Source of the DNA: an uncultured Lachnospiraceae bacterium
GTDB taxonomy: Bacteria > Bacillota > Clostridia > Lachnospirales > Lachnospiraceae
NCBI GenBank assembly: GCA_945834545.1
Contig: CAMAHO010000101.1
Location: 1 to 8,394 of the forward strand
Reading direction: 5' to 3'
Length of the DNA stretch: 8,394 nucleotides
The position numbers and the translations under genes were made by a program. Under the pieces are notes generated by a model. The model was not told where the DNA came from, did not search any database, and saw only the letters and a program-made list of their open reading frames with translations. Positions within the stretch are counted from its first letter, which is position 1. Every line of letters starts with the position of its first letter. Positions 1 to 4,899 of the stretch are shown here, piece by piece.

Positions 1-303
1 CACGAAAATTTTATGAAATTGAAACAATTTAAAAATAGCTGGAGTCTGCCTGAATTAAAACGGCAGTGCGGAAGTGCTTTGTTTGAGAGGTTGGCACTTA
101 GTACTGATAAAGATGGTGTGAAGCAGTCGGCTGAAAAGGGACATGTTGTAGAAAAGGCTTCAGATATTGTGAAAGACCCATATGTATTAGAATTTTTGGG
201 ATTAGAGGAGAAAGCAAAATATTCAGAGTCAGAACTGGAGAACAATCTGATTGAAGTAACAGGTCAAAATGGCGAAAGTTCAGATTGTATTGCTCATGTG
301 TAG
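1..303 (+). pseudogene. Truncated YhcG/DUF1016-family PDDEXK nuclease (3' end of a broken gene)
   Basis: The reading frame is open at the left edge (codons read HENF before the first ATG at 13), so the gene starts outside the window. The protein contains SWSLPELKRQ, SALFERLALS and KDPYVLEFLGL, followed by YSESELENNLIE. These match, from memory of the family, the junction between the N-terminal DUF1016 domain and the start of the C-terminal PDDEXK nuclease domain of YhcG-like proteins. Intact members carry on with roughly 130 more residues, including the catalytic core. Here the frame ends after a 14-residue tail (TGQNGESSDCIAHV) unlike the family, and no family-like sequence resumes in the other frames downstream. 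The nuclease core is therefore missing and the gene is probably inactive. YhcG proteins are often near restriction-modification or other accessory genes, so the region to the left may be a decayed island. Family call fairly sure; loss of function inferred. Confidence 0.72.
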
Positions 304-332
304 GAGCGTGAGCTAAGGGACTAGCATCGCTT

Positions 333-370
333 AGGAGGAAGCATGGCTCGAGGGAGTAATGCTTCCTCCT
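333..370. repeat. 12-bp perfect inverted repeat between convergent gene ends
   Basis: AGGAGGAAGCAT at 333-344 is the exact reverse complement of ATGCTTCCTCCT at 359-370, with a 14-nt loop. It sits directly against the stop codon of the minus-strand AraC gene (stop 372-370) and 30 bases past the stop of the nuclease fragment. The position suits a transcription terminator or mRNA 3'-end stabiliser for both genes. Neither side has a T-tract, so a standard intrinsic terminator is doubtful. Confidence 0.55.
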
Positions 371-1221
371 TACTCATCAATATAGTACTTCCGAAACTCC
401 GTCGGGGAACAGCTTTTGTACTGTCTAAATACCCGGTTAAAGGTAGAGATGCTCTTGAAACCGGACTGGTAGGACACCTCCGTGATAGATAAATCGGATT
501 CTGACAGCAACTCCTGGGCGCGTTTGATTCGCTGGGTTGTAAGATATTCTACGAAGCTTTGGCCTGTAATAGCCTTGAAGGCTCTGGAGAAATAACAGGA
601 GCTGAATTCAACCTGGTTAGAGACATATTCCAAGGTCAGATCCCGTTCGCAGTTTTCGGCAATAAAGACGCAGGCCTGCTTTATTTTTCTGGCAGTCTTT
701 TTACTGACGTCTTCGTTATTTGCAAAGTCCGGATCCGGTAACAGATGTTTGCAGATGGCAATTAACCCCTCGTAGATAGATAGAAGGGATTCGATGCCGC
801 TGAAATGGTTTTCTTCCAATTGTAATTGCTCCGCATGCTCCAGCTTTGAGGACACCAGCTGCATAAGCTCCGGGTTATTAAGTTCATTTAAGTGGTGAAT
901 GCTTCTTAACTGTTTTATATAAGGAGTAAACTCAGGGAGAGTCAGGATATAAGTCGCAGGAAACTGCACACCTTTTAGCAGGGAGCCGTTGTTTAAGGTT
1001 TCGTGAAGCTCTCCCTGCCATATGAGTATGACATCTCCGGGGGAGAGCAGATAATCCTTGTGATTGACTCTCACACTGGAAATTCCATCTTGCCCAGAGT
1101 TGCGGGGATAATATAAAATTTCAATATATTTATGCCAATGCAGGTCAAAGTGATTTGGTACACGGGAGATGAAATTGATGGAGCCAATAAAATTAAGCTT
1201 TTCATATTCACTGTAATTCAT
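370..1221 (-). CDS. AraC-family transcriptional regulator
   Basis: This 283-residue protein has the usual two-part AraC architecture. An N-terminal cupin-like sensing domain covers about residues 20-95, with histidines in HFDLHWHKYIEILYY (24-38) and the LSPGDVILIWQGELHET strand (59-75). A C-terminal DNA-binding domain covers about residues 176-280. Its two helix-turn-helix units are LTLEYVSNQVEFSSCYFSRAFKAITG (about 196-220) and LSITEVSYQSGF...STFNRVFRQYKSCSPTEFRKYY (about 244-280), the second carrying the AraC signature. AraC proteins with this kind of cupin often sense small molecules such as sugars or other metabolites; the ligand cannot be told here. AAGGAA at 1227-1232 lies 5 bases before the ATG. 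The gene is divergent from the MATE transporter across a 242-bp spacer with repeated boxes, so it probably regulates that gene and possibly itself. Family sure; target inferred. Confidence 0.93.
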   Translation of the reverse strand: MNYSEYEKLNFIGSINFISRVPNHFDLHWHKYIEILYYPRNSGQDGISSVRVNHKDYLLSPGDVILIWQGELHETLNNGSLLKGVQFPATYILTLPEFTPYIKQLRSIHHLNELNNPELMQLVSSKLEHAEQLQLEENHFSGIESLLSIYEGLIAICKHLLPDPDFANNEDVSKKTARKIKQACVFIAENCERDLTLEYVSNQVEFSSCYFSRAFKAITGQSFVEYLTTQRIKRAQELLSESDLSITEVSYQSGFKSISTFNRVFRQYKSCSPTEFRKYYIDE

Positions 1222-1279
1222 ATATATTCCTTGTCAAAAATTGCCTTTTGTGGTGAAAATGTGTAATTATTGCTATTCA

Positions 1280-1308
1280 ATAGTACAACCAGAAATCAGT
1301 CATGTCAA
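1280..1308 (-). promoter_or_regulatory. Sigma-A promoter of the AraC regulator gene
   Basis: Read on the minus strand, TTGACA (1308-1303) is followed after exactly 17 bases by TACTAT (1285-1280). This is close to the vegetative consensus and would start transcription near 1273, about 50 bases before the AraC start codon. An inverted TAGCAA box (minus strand 1275-1270) falls on the predicted start point, where a bound protein could repress. Confidence 0.7.
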
Positions 1309-1345
1309 TTTAAAAATGTAAAAAAATAGACAGAAAACGAAAGAA

Positions 1346-1398
1346 ATTAGCAAATAATAACAAATATTAGCAATAAAATGACAAATCCTGGTTAGCAA
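1346..1398 (+). promoter_or_regulatory. Repeated TTAGCAA boxes, probable AraC-type operators
   Basis: Two tandem near-identical units lie at 1346-1365 and 1366-1386. Each begins ATTAGCAA and ends ACAAAT, so the boxes TTAGCAA (1347 and 1367) are 20 bp apart, about two helical turns on one DNA face. A third TTAGCAA (1392-1398) is followed by ACATTT and covers the -35 position of the MATE promoter. AraC-family proteins bind such bipartite direct repeats with their two HTH units. That the neighbouring regulator binds here is inferred from position. Confidence 0.55.
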
Positions 1399-1421
1399 TT
1401 TTACATTTCCAAGTCTATAAT
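1392..1421 (+). promoter_or_regulatory. Probable activator-dependent promoter of the MATE gene
   Basis: A perfect -10 hexamer TATAAT is at 1416-1421. At the matching -35 distance lies TTAGCA (1392-1397, 18-bp spacer), a poor match to TTGACA that coincides with the third TTAGCAA box. A good -10 with a weak -35 overlapped by an operator is typical of AraC-activated promoters. Transcription would start near 1428. Confidence 0.55.
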
Positions 1422-1463
1422 TGCTCCTGGCAAACGCAGGAGGATTGGGAAAAGGAAAATAAG

Positions 1464-2831
1464 ATGCAGGTAAAAGAGAACAAAAAAACTGGAATTACGG
1501 ATATGACACAGGGGAGTCCGGCTGGCCATCTGTTACGGTTTGCGGTACCCTTATTGATTGGAAATCTGTTTCAACAATTATATAATTTAGTAGATTCTGT
1601 GATTGTTGGCAATTATGTTGGAAAAAATGCCCTGGCTGCAGTGGGAACCTGCGGCTCTATGAATTTTCTGTTCTTTTCTTTGAGCTCAGGCTTAGCGATA
1701 GGAATAGGAATCATTGTGGCACAGTATTTTGGCGCCAGGAAGGACAACCAGGTGAGAGCCACCATTGCAAATTCTATCTATGTTTTGCTTCTGGCGGCAT
1801 TGAGTGTGAGCATCATAGGCTATCTGTTCTGCCCTCTGATTCTGAGAATTCTTTCCACACCGGAAAGTATCATCGGGGATGCTATCCTATATATGAGAAC
1901 CACCTGTCTGGGAATCGTGGGAGTGGCCTTTTATAATGGGGCAGCTGCCATTTTGCGAGCCCTGGGAGACTCCAGAACACCGTTATATTTTCTGGTGGTA
2001 TCCAGCTTGATCAATGTAACTCTGGATTTATTGTTTGTATTGTATTGCAATATGGGAGTGGCCGGCGTGGCACTAGCAACGATTATTGCACAGGCTGTTT
2101 CGGCTGTCCTATGTATTGTTTATGCCTATTGCAAGGTGCCCTACTTTAAGCTGTCAAAAGAGGAATTAAAGCCTCAGAAGGAGATTATTTACAAGTCTTT
2201 TCGATTGGGCATACCGGTTGCATTGCAGAATTCTATGATTGCGATTTCCTGTATGGCACTTCAAGGGGTGGTAAATACCTTTGGCGAAGAGGTTATGGCG
2301 GCGTACACCATTACCGGCAGAATCGAGCAGGTGGTTCAGCAACCCTTCAGCTCTCTGGGGATGGCAGTTACCACTTACTCAGGGCAGAACATCGGCGCCG
2401 GCAAAACGGAGCGCGTGAGGAAGGGCTTGCGTCAGGCGGCTCTAATGGCTTTTGCCTTTAGTATGTTAATGATTCCGGTGGCATATTTATTTGGAAATCA
2501 GATTGCAGGGCTTTTTGTTAAGGAGACGGAGGTAATTGAGCTGGCCGGGAAAGCCATCCGCATTACCAGTTTGTGCTACTTTGGATTGGGTATGATCTAT
2601 GTTCCCAGAGGGCTGCTAAATGGCTGCGGAGATACAGGCTTTGCCATGCTCAATGGAATCACAGAGTTTATCTGCAGAATCCTTTACGCACCTATATTGA
2701 CCAGGATTCCCGCGTTGGGCTTCTGGGGAATCTGGGTTACTACCGGGGCTACCTGGGTGACAACCTCTGTTGTATGTATGATTCGATATGCAAAGGGACG
2801 TTGGAAGACCAAGGGCGTTGTGGAGAAGTAG
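1464..2831 (+). CDS. MATE-family multidrug/metabolite efflux transporter
   Basis: This 455-residue polytopic membrane protein has the usual MATE length and about 12 hydrophobic segments. Family features are the N-terminal PLLIGNLFQQLYNLVDSV followed by IVGNYVGKNALAAVG (residues 29-61), the SSGLAIGIGIIVAQYFGAR stretch (about 74-92), and the equivalent second-half region with RLGIPVALQNSM and AAYTITGRIEQ, reflecting the two-lobed fold. MATE proteins export cationic drugs, metabolites or other small molecules using a Na+ or H+ gradient; the substrate cannot be read from sequence. The ATG at 1464 is served by AAGG at 1452-1455. A better AGGAGG at 1438-1443 is 20 bases away with no usable in-frame start nearby, so the ATG is kept. 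The gene is alone in its transcript and divergent from the AraC regulator, a usual arrangement for an inducible pump. No clear terminator follows. Confidence 0.94.
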   Translation: MQVKENKKTGITDMTQGSPAGHLLRFAVPLLIGNLFQQLYNLVDSVIVGNYVGKNALAAVGTCGSMNFLFFSLSSGLAIGIGIIVAQYFGARKDNQVRATIANSIYVLLLAALSVSIIGYLFCPLILRILSTPESIIGDAILYMRTTCLGIVGVAFYNGAAAILRALGDSRTPLYFLVVSSLINVTLDLLFVLYCNMGVAGVALATIIAQAVSAVLCIVYAYCKVPYFKLSKEELKPQKEIIYKSFRLGIPVALQNSMIAISCMALQGVVNTFGEEVMAAYTITGRIEQVVQQPFSSLGMAVTTYSGQNIGAGKTERVRKGLRQAALMAFAFSMLMIPVAYLFGNQIAGLFVKETEVIELAGKAIRITSLCYFGLGMIYVPRGLLNGCGDTGFAMLNGITEFICRILYAPILTRIPALGFWGIWVTTGATWVTTSVVCMIRYAKGRWKTKGVVEK

Positions 2832-2893
2832 AATGGGAGAATAAAATAGGACAGAACTTTCATAAAAATATAGAACTGTTTGATGTATGATTT

Positions 2894-2940
2894 TTGAAAT
2901 AATGGTAAGACTATCTATAGTATCCGGCAAAATCGGATAC
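2894..2940 (+). promoter_or_regulatory. Promoter of the DUF1540 gene with overlapping palindrome
   Basis: TTGAAA (2894-2899) and TATAGT (2916-2921) are separated by 16 bp, a good vegetative promoter for the gene at 2973. A perfect 7-bp inverted repeat, GTATCCG (2920-2926) and CGGATAC (2934-2940) around a 7-nt spacer, begins inside the -10 and covers the predicted start point near 2928. It could be a repressor operator or a hairpin at the 5' end of the mRNA. A weak terminator for the upstream MATE gene is less likely, because the T-rich stretch behind it is broken. Confidence 0.55.
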
Positions 2941-2972
2941 ATTCATTTTTCTTTGAAAAAGGAGGTTTTACC

Positions 2973-3296
2973 ATGGTAGACTTAAAGTGTAGTGTCACAA
3001 GCTGTGTGTACAACACAGACAATCTTTGCTCAAAAGGCGATATTATGGTAGGCGGAAAAAATGCATCCCAGAGTAAGGATACGAGATGCGAGAGCTTTAT
3101 GTACAAGAGAGAGGATGAAACAAGCTACTCCAGCTCTACATGCCATCCTTGTCAGAGCATCAGCGTAGACTGCGAAGCAGAAAAATGCCGCTATAACAGC
3201 AATTACAGATGTACTGCAAAGCATGTAGACATCAGGGGTGGCTGTAATTCCTGTGACTGCAAGGAAACATCCTGTGCAACCTTCCAGGAGAAATAG
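2973..3296 (+). CDS. Cysteine-rich protein with two DUF1540 repeats
   Basis: The 107-residue soluble protein has 13 cysteines. It contains two copies of the short DUF1540 pattern: LKCSVTSCVYNTDNLCSKGDIMVGG...TRCESF (residues 4-42) and VDCEAEKCRYNSNYRCTAKHVDIRGG...TSCATF (66-104). These are joined by a serine/threonine-rich linker holding CHPC (57-60). The repeated CxxxxCxxN...C...CxxF spacing suggests a small metal-binding module (zinc or iron), but the biochemical role of DUF1540 proteins is not established to my knowledge. They are common in Clostridia and some Bacilli. There is no signal peptide or membrane segment. A strong ribosome binding site, AAGGAGG at 2959-2965, is 7 bases before the ATG and points to good expression. 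The gene has its own promoter and appears monocistronic. Family call sure; function unknown. Confidence 0.88.
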   Translation: MVDLKCSVTSCVYNTDNLCSKGDIMVGGKNASQSKDTRCESFMYKREDETSYSSSTCHPCQSISVDCEAEKCRYNSNYRCTAKHVDIRGGCNSCDCKETSCATFQEK

Positions 3297-3363
3297 GCAT
3301 AGTTTCCAAAAGGATAGGAGTGTTTGCTTTTGAATCAAAGGTAGATGCTTTTGTATAGGAAAC

Positions 3364-3435
3364 GAGGGACAACGGGGACAGGTCCATATGCCCCTTTTTT
3401 ACAAGGGGTCATATGGACCTGTCCCCCTGTTCCTC
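3364..3435. repeat. Long imperfect inverted repeat with GGGGACAGGTCCATATG core (REP-like)
   Basis: The arms at 3364-3394 and 3405-3435 are almost perfect reverse complements, with a 17-bp core identical in both (3374-3390 and 3410-3426), outer flanks with a few mismatches, and a CCCC/GGGG closing pair around a T-rich loop. The left half alone can fold (GGGG with CCCC, then TTTTTT at 3395-3400), so it could also terminate transcription of the DUF1540 gene. A second copy of the core is at 4866-4882. Such GGGGACAGGTC-type palindromes resemble dispersed REP elements of bacteria. The stretch 3297-3363 before it shows no gene or clear signal. Confidence 0.75.
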
Positions 3436-3447
3436 TAAAATTAACAG

Positions 3448-3476
3448 TTGACAAACAAAAAGAGTCATGCTAAAGT
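3448..3476 (+). promoter_or_regulatory. Sigma-A promoter of the infC-rpmI-rplT operon
   Basis: A perfect -35 TTGACA (3448-3453), a 17-bp spacer and a -10 TAAAGT (3471-3476) predict a start near 3483. This would give a leader of about 164 bases before the infC start codon, and it lies just upstream of the attenuator structures. Confidence 0.75.
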
Positions 3477-3482
3477 ATAGGA

Positions 3483-3646
3483 GCATTTGAATTGCGTAAT
3501 AACAAACAAGCAGAGTATCCACTCTCACCTTACAGCAAATGAGCTCGTAAGTGTTCATATCTTTTGAAGGGCCTGCATAGGCTCTAATTAGGTAGAGTAT
3601 GTGGATAGTTATGCTATCCACTTTTTTTCTTATGGAGGGTAAAACC
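3483..3646 (+). promoter_or_regulatory. L20-type leader RNA (transcription attenuator) of infC-rpmI-rplT
   Basis: The untranslated leader resembles the Firmicutes L20 leader. It has an internal hairpin GCCTGCATAGGC preceded by the conserved-looking CTTTTGAAGG, and ends in an intrinsic terminator before infC. An upstream TATCCAC (3516-3522) can pair with GTGGATA (3601-3607), which is the 5' arm of the terminator, so two mutually exclusive folds exist. In the known Bacillus system, free L20 binds the leader and favours termination, giving feedback on the operon. The alternative folds are read directly; L20 control is inferred from the family. Confidence 0.75.
3601..3628 (+). terminator. Attenuator terminator in the infC leader
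   Basis: The perfect 8-bp stem GTGGATAG (3601-3608) / CTATCCAC (3614-3621) has a 5-nt loop and is followed by seven T residues (3622-3628). It lies 6 bases before the infC ribosome binding site, so it must be conditional: read-through requires the competing pairing of 3601-3607 with 3516-3522. Confidence 0.85.
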
Positions 3647-4153
3647 ATTAGCGATTTAATGATTAATGAGCAAATCAGAGACAAAGAGATCCGTTTGATT
3701 GGTGAGAACGGGCAGCAGCTAGGAGTTATGTCTCCCAGAGAGGCTATGGCTATGGCTGAAGAGGCAGGGCTTGACCTGGTCAAGGTTGCGCCTACGGCAA
3801 ATCCGCCGGTGTGTAAAATTGTTGATTACGGTAAGTACAAGTATGAACAGCTTCGTAAGGAAAAAGAGGCTAAGAAGAAGCAGCGTATTATTGAGATTAA
3901 GGAAATCCGTCTTACTCCCAATATTGATACCAACGACTTAAATACAAAGGTAAATGCTGCAAGAAAGTTTTTGAGCAAGGGAGACAAGGTAAAGATTACA
4001 ATGCGCTTCCGCGGACGCGAAATGGCACATATGAATAGCAGTAAGCATATTCTTGACGATTTCGCACAGAGTCTGTCCGATGTTGCCACAGTGGAAAAGG
4101 AACCCAAGATAGAGGGCAGAAGTATGACTATGTTTTTAACTGAAAAGCGCTAA
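3647..4153 (+). CDS. infC: Translation initiation factor IF-3
   Basis: IF-3 binds the 30S subunit, prevents premature 50S joining, and proofreads start codon and initiator tRNA. From the ATT at 3647 the protein is 168 residues and begins (M)SDLMINEQIRDKEIRLIGENGQQLGVMSPREAM, the standard IF-3 N-domain. A lysine-rich linker (KYKYEQLRKEKEAKKKQR) follows, then the C-domain with EIRLTPNIDTNDLNTKVNAARKFL and KVKITMRFRGREMAH. The start is chosen because GGAGGG (3634-3639) lies 7 bases upstream and the protein alignment begins there. In-frame ATGs at 3599 and 3632 fall in the attenuator terminator or on the ribosome binding site. ATT is the classic rare start of infC; since IF-3 discriminates against it, it allows autogenous control. 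First gene of an infC-rpmI-rplT operon. Confidence 0.96.
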   Translation: MSDLMINEQIRDKEIRLIGENGQQLGVMSPREAMAMAEEAGLDLVKVAPTANPPVCKIVDYGKYKYEQLRKEKEAKKKQRIIEIKEIRLTPNIDTNDLNTKVNAARKFLSKGDKVKITMRFRGREMAHMNSSKHILDDFAQSLSDVATVEKEPKIEGRSMTMFLTEKR

Positions 4154-4203
4154 GCTTTTAAAGAGTTAAAATAGAAAATGATTAGTGTAGGAGGAAACAC
4201 GTT

Positions 4204-4401
4204 ATGCCAAAAATGAAGACAAGCAGATCAGCTGCAAAGCGTTTTAAACTTACAGGAACCGGTAAGTTAAAAAGAAATAAGGCTTACAAGCGCCATATCT
4301 TAACCAAGAAGAGCACTAAGACTAAGCGTAATCTTAGAAAGCCTGCTATGACAGATTCAACGAATGTTAAGATGATGAAGAAGATTTTACCTTATTTATA
4401 A
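4204..4401 (+). CDS. rpmI: 50S ribosomal protein L35
   Basis: The 65-residue, highly basic protein begins MPKMKTSRSAAKRFKLTGTGKLKRNKAYKRHIL and ends KMMKKILPYL, the full-length L35 signature. L35 is a small protein of the large ribosomal subunit. It is the second gene of the canonical infC-rpmI-rplT operon, 50 bases after infC, with AGGAGG at 4189-4194 placed 9 bases before the ATG. There is no promoter signal of its own, so it probably shares the infC transcript and attenuator. Nothing unusual. Confidence 0.98.
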   Translation: MPKMKTSRSAAKRFKLTGTGKLKRNKAYKRHILTKKSTKTKRNLRKPAMTDSTNVKMMKKILPYL

Positions 4402-4425
4402 GTCTGGTGAGGAGGAAAGAAAGAC

Positions 4426-4782
4426 ATGGCAAGAATTAAAGGTGGCTTAAATGCCAAGAAGAAACATAACAGAGTATTAAAGCTTGCAAAGGGCTACAGA
4501 GGAGCCAGAAGCAATCAGTATAGAGTAGCAAAGCAGTCTGTAATGAGAGCACTCACAACTGCATACGCAGGCAGAAAAGAGAGAAAGCGTCAGTTCAGAC
4601 AGCTTTGGATTGCTCGTATCAATGCAGCAGCTAGAATCAACGGCCTTTCCTACAGCAAATTTATGTATGGATTGAAGCTTGCTGGCGTAGATATGAACAG
4701 AAAGATGTTAGCTGAGATGGCAGTTAACGATGCAGAAGGTTTCAAGACCTTAGCAGAGCTTGCAAAGAGCAAAATTGCGTAA
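4426..4782 (+). CDS. rplT: 50S ribosomal protein L20
   Basis: The 118-residue basic protein starts MARIKGGLNAKKKHNRVLKLAKGYRGARS and contains the RKRQFRQLWIARINAAARINGLSYSKFMYGLK core. It is full length for L20, a 23S rRNA-binding protein needed early in large-subunit assembly. The long basic N-terminal tail inserts into rRNA; the globular C-terminal domain (about residues 60-118) is the part known to bind the leader mRNA in regulated operons. It lies 24 bases after rpmI, with AGGAGG at 4410-4415. As the last gene of the operon it is followed by a strong terminator, and it is the likely repressor acting on the leader at 3483-3646. Confidence 0.98.
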   Translation: MARIKGGLNAKKKHNRVLKLAKGYRGARSNQYRVAKQSVMRALTTAYAGRKERKRQFRQLWIARINAAARINGLSYSKFMYGLKLAGVDMNRKMLAEMAVNDAEGFKTLAELAKSKIA

Positions 4783-4805
4783 GCATTTATTTCATAAGAG
4801 ATAAG

Positions 4806-4838
4806 AAAAGAGTCGCAGAGATGCGACTCTTTTTCTTT
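4806..4838. terminator. Strong terminator after rplT, probably bidirectional
   Basis: AAAAGAGTCGCA (4806-4817) pairs perfectly with TGCGACTCTTTT (4822-4833) around a GAGA tetraloop, with further T residues to 4838. Because the left arm starts with an A-run, the minus strand also reads as a stem followed by a T-tract, so the same structure can end the esterase transcript coming from the right. Confidence 0.92.
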
Positions 4839-4853
4839 GGAGACAACGGTGAT

Positions 4854-4899
4854 GTGGGGTGCAACGGGGACAGGTCCATATGACCCCGTTGTTCCCCAC
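4854..4899. repeat. Second copy of the GGGGACAGGTCCATATG repeat, hairpin form
   Basis: The 17-bp core at 4866-4882 is identical to the left arm of the 3364-3435 element and in the same orientation. Here it lies in one compact palindrome: GTGGGG-TG-CAACGGGG (4854-4869) pairs with CCCCGTTG-TT-CCCCAC (4884-4899), a 16-position stem with one T:T mismatch and one G:T wobble. It abuts the esterase stop codon. There is no T-tract, so it is not a standard terminator. Confidence 0.75.

Noticed and set aside
2573..2942. Open frames overlapping the 3' end of the MATE gene (plus 2573-2890, minus 2616-2942)
   Set aside because: Both are out-of-frame shadows of the transporter, with no domain similarity and no ribosome binding site.
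3364..3435. Long inverted repeat considered as the end of an insertion sequence or a CRISPR-like repeat
   Set aside because: No transposase frame lies between or next to the arms, there is no target-site duplication, and there is no regular array of repeats and spacers. A REP-like element fits better.
3599..3646. Upstream in-frame start for IF-3 at ATG 3599 (MWIVMLSTFF...) or 3632
   Set aside because: These codons lie in the attenuator terminator or on the ribosome binding site. The IF-3 family starts at the ATT at 3647, which has a well-placed GGAGGG.
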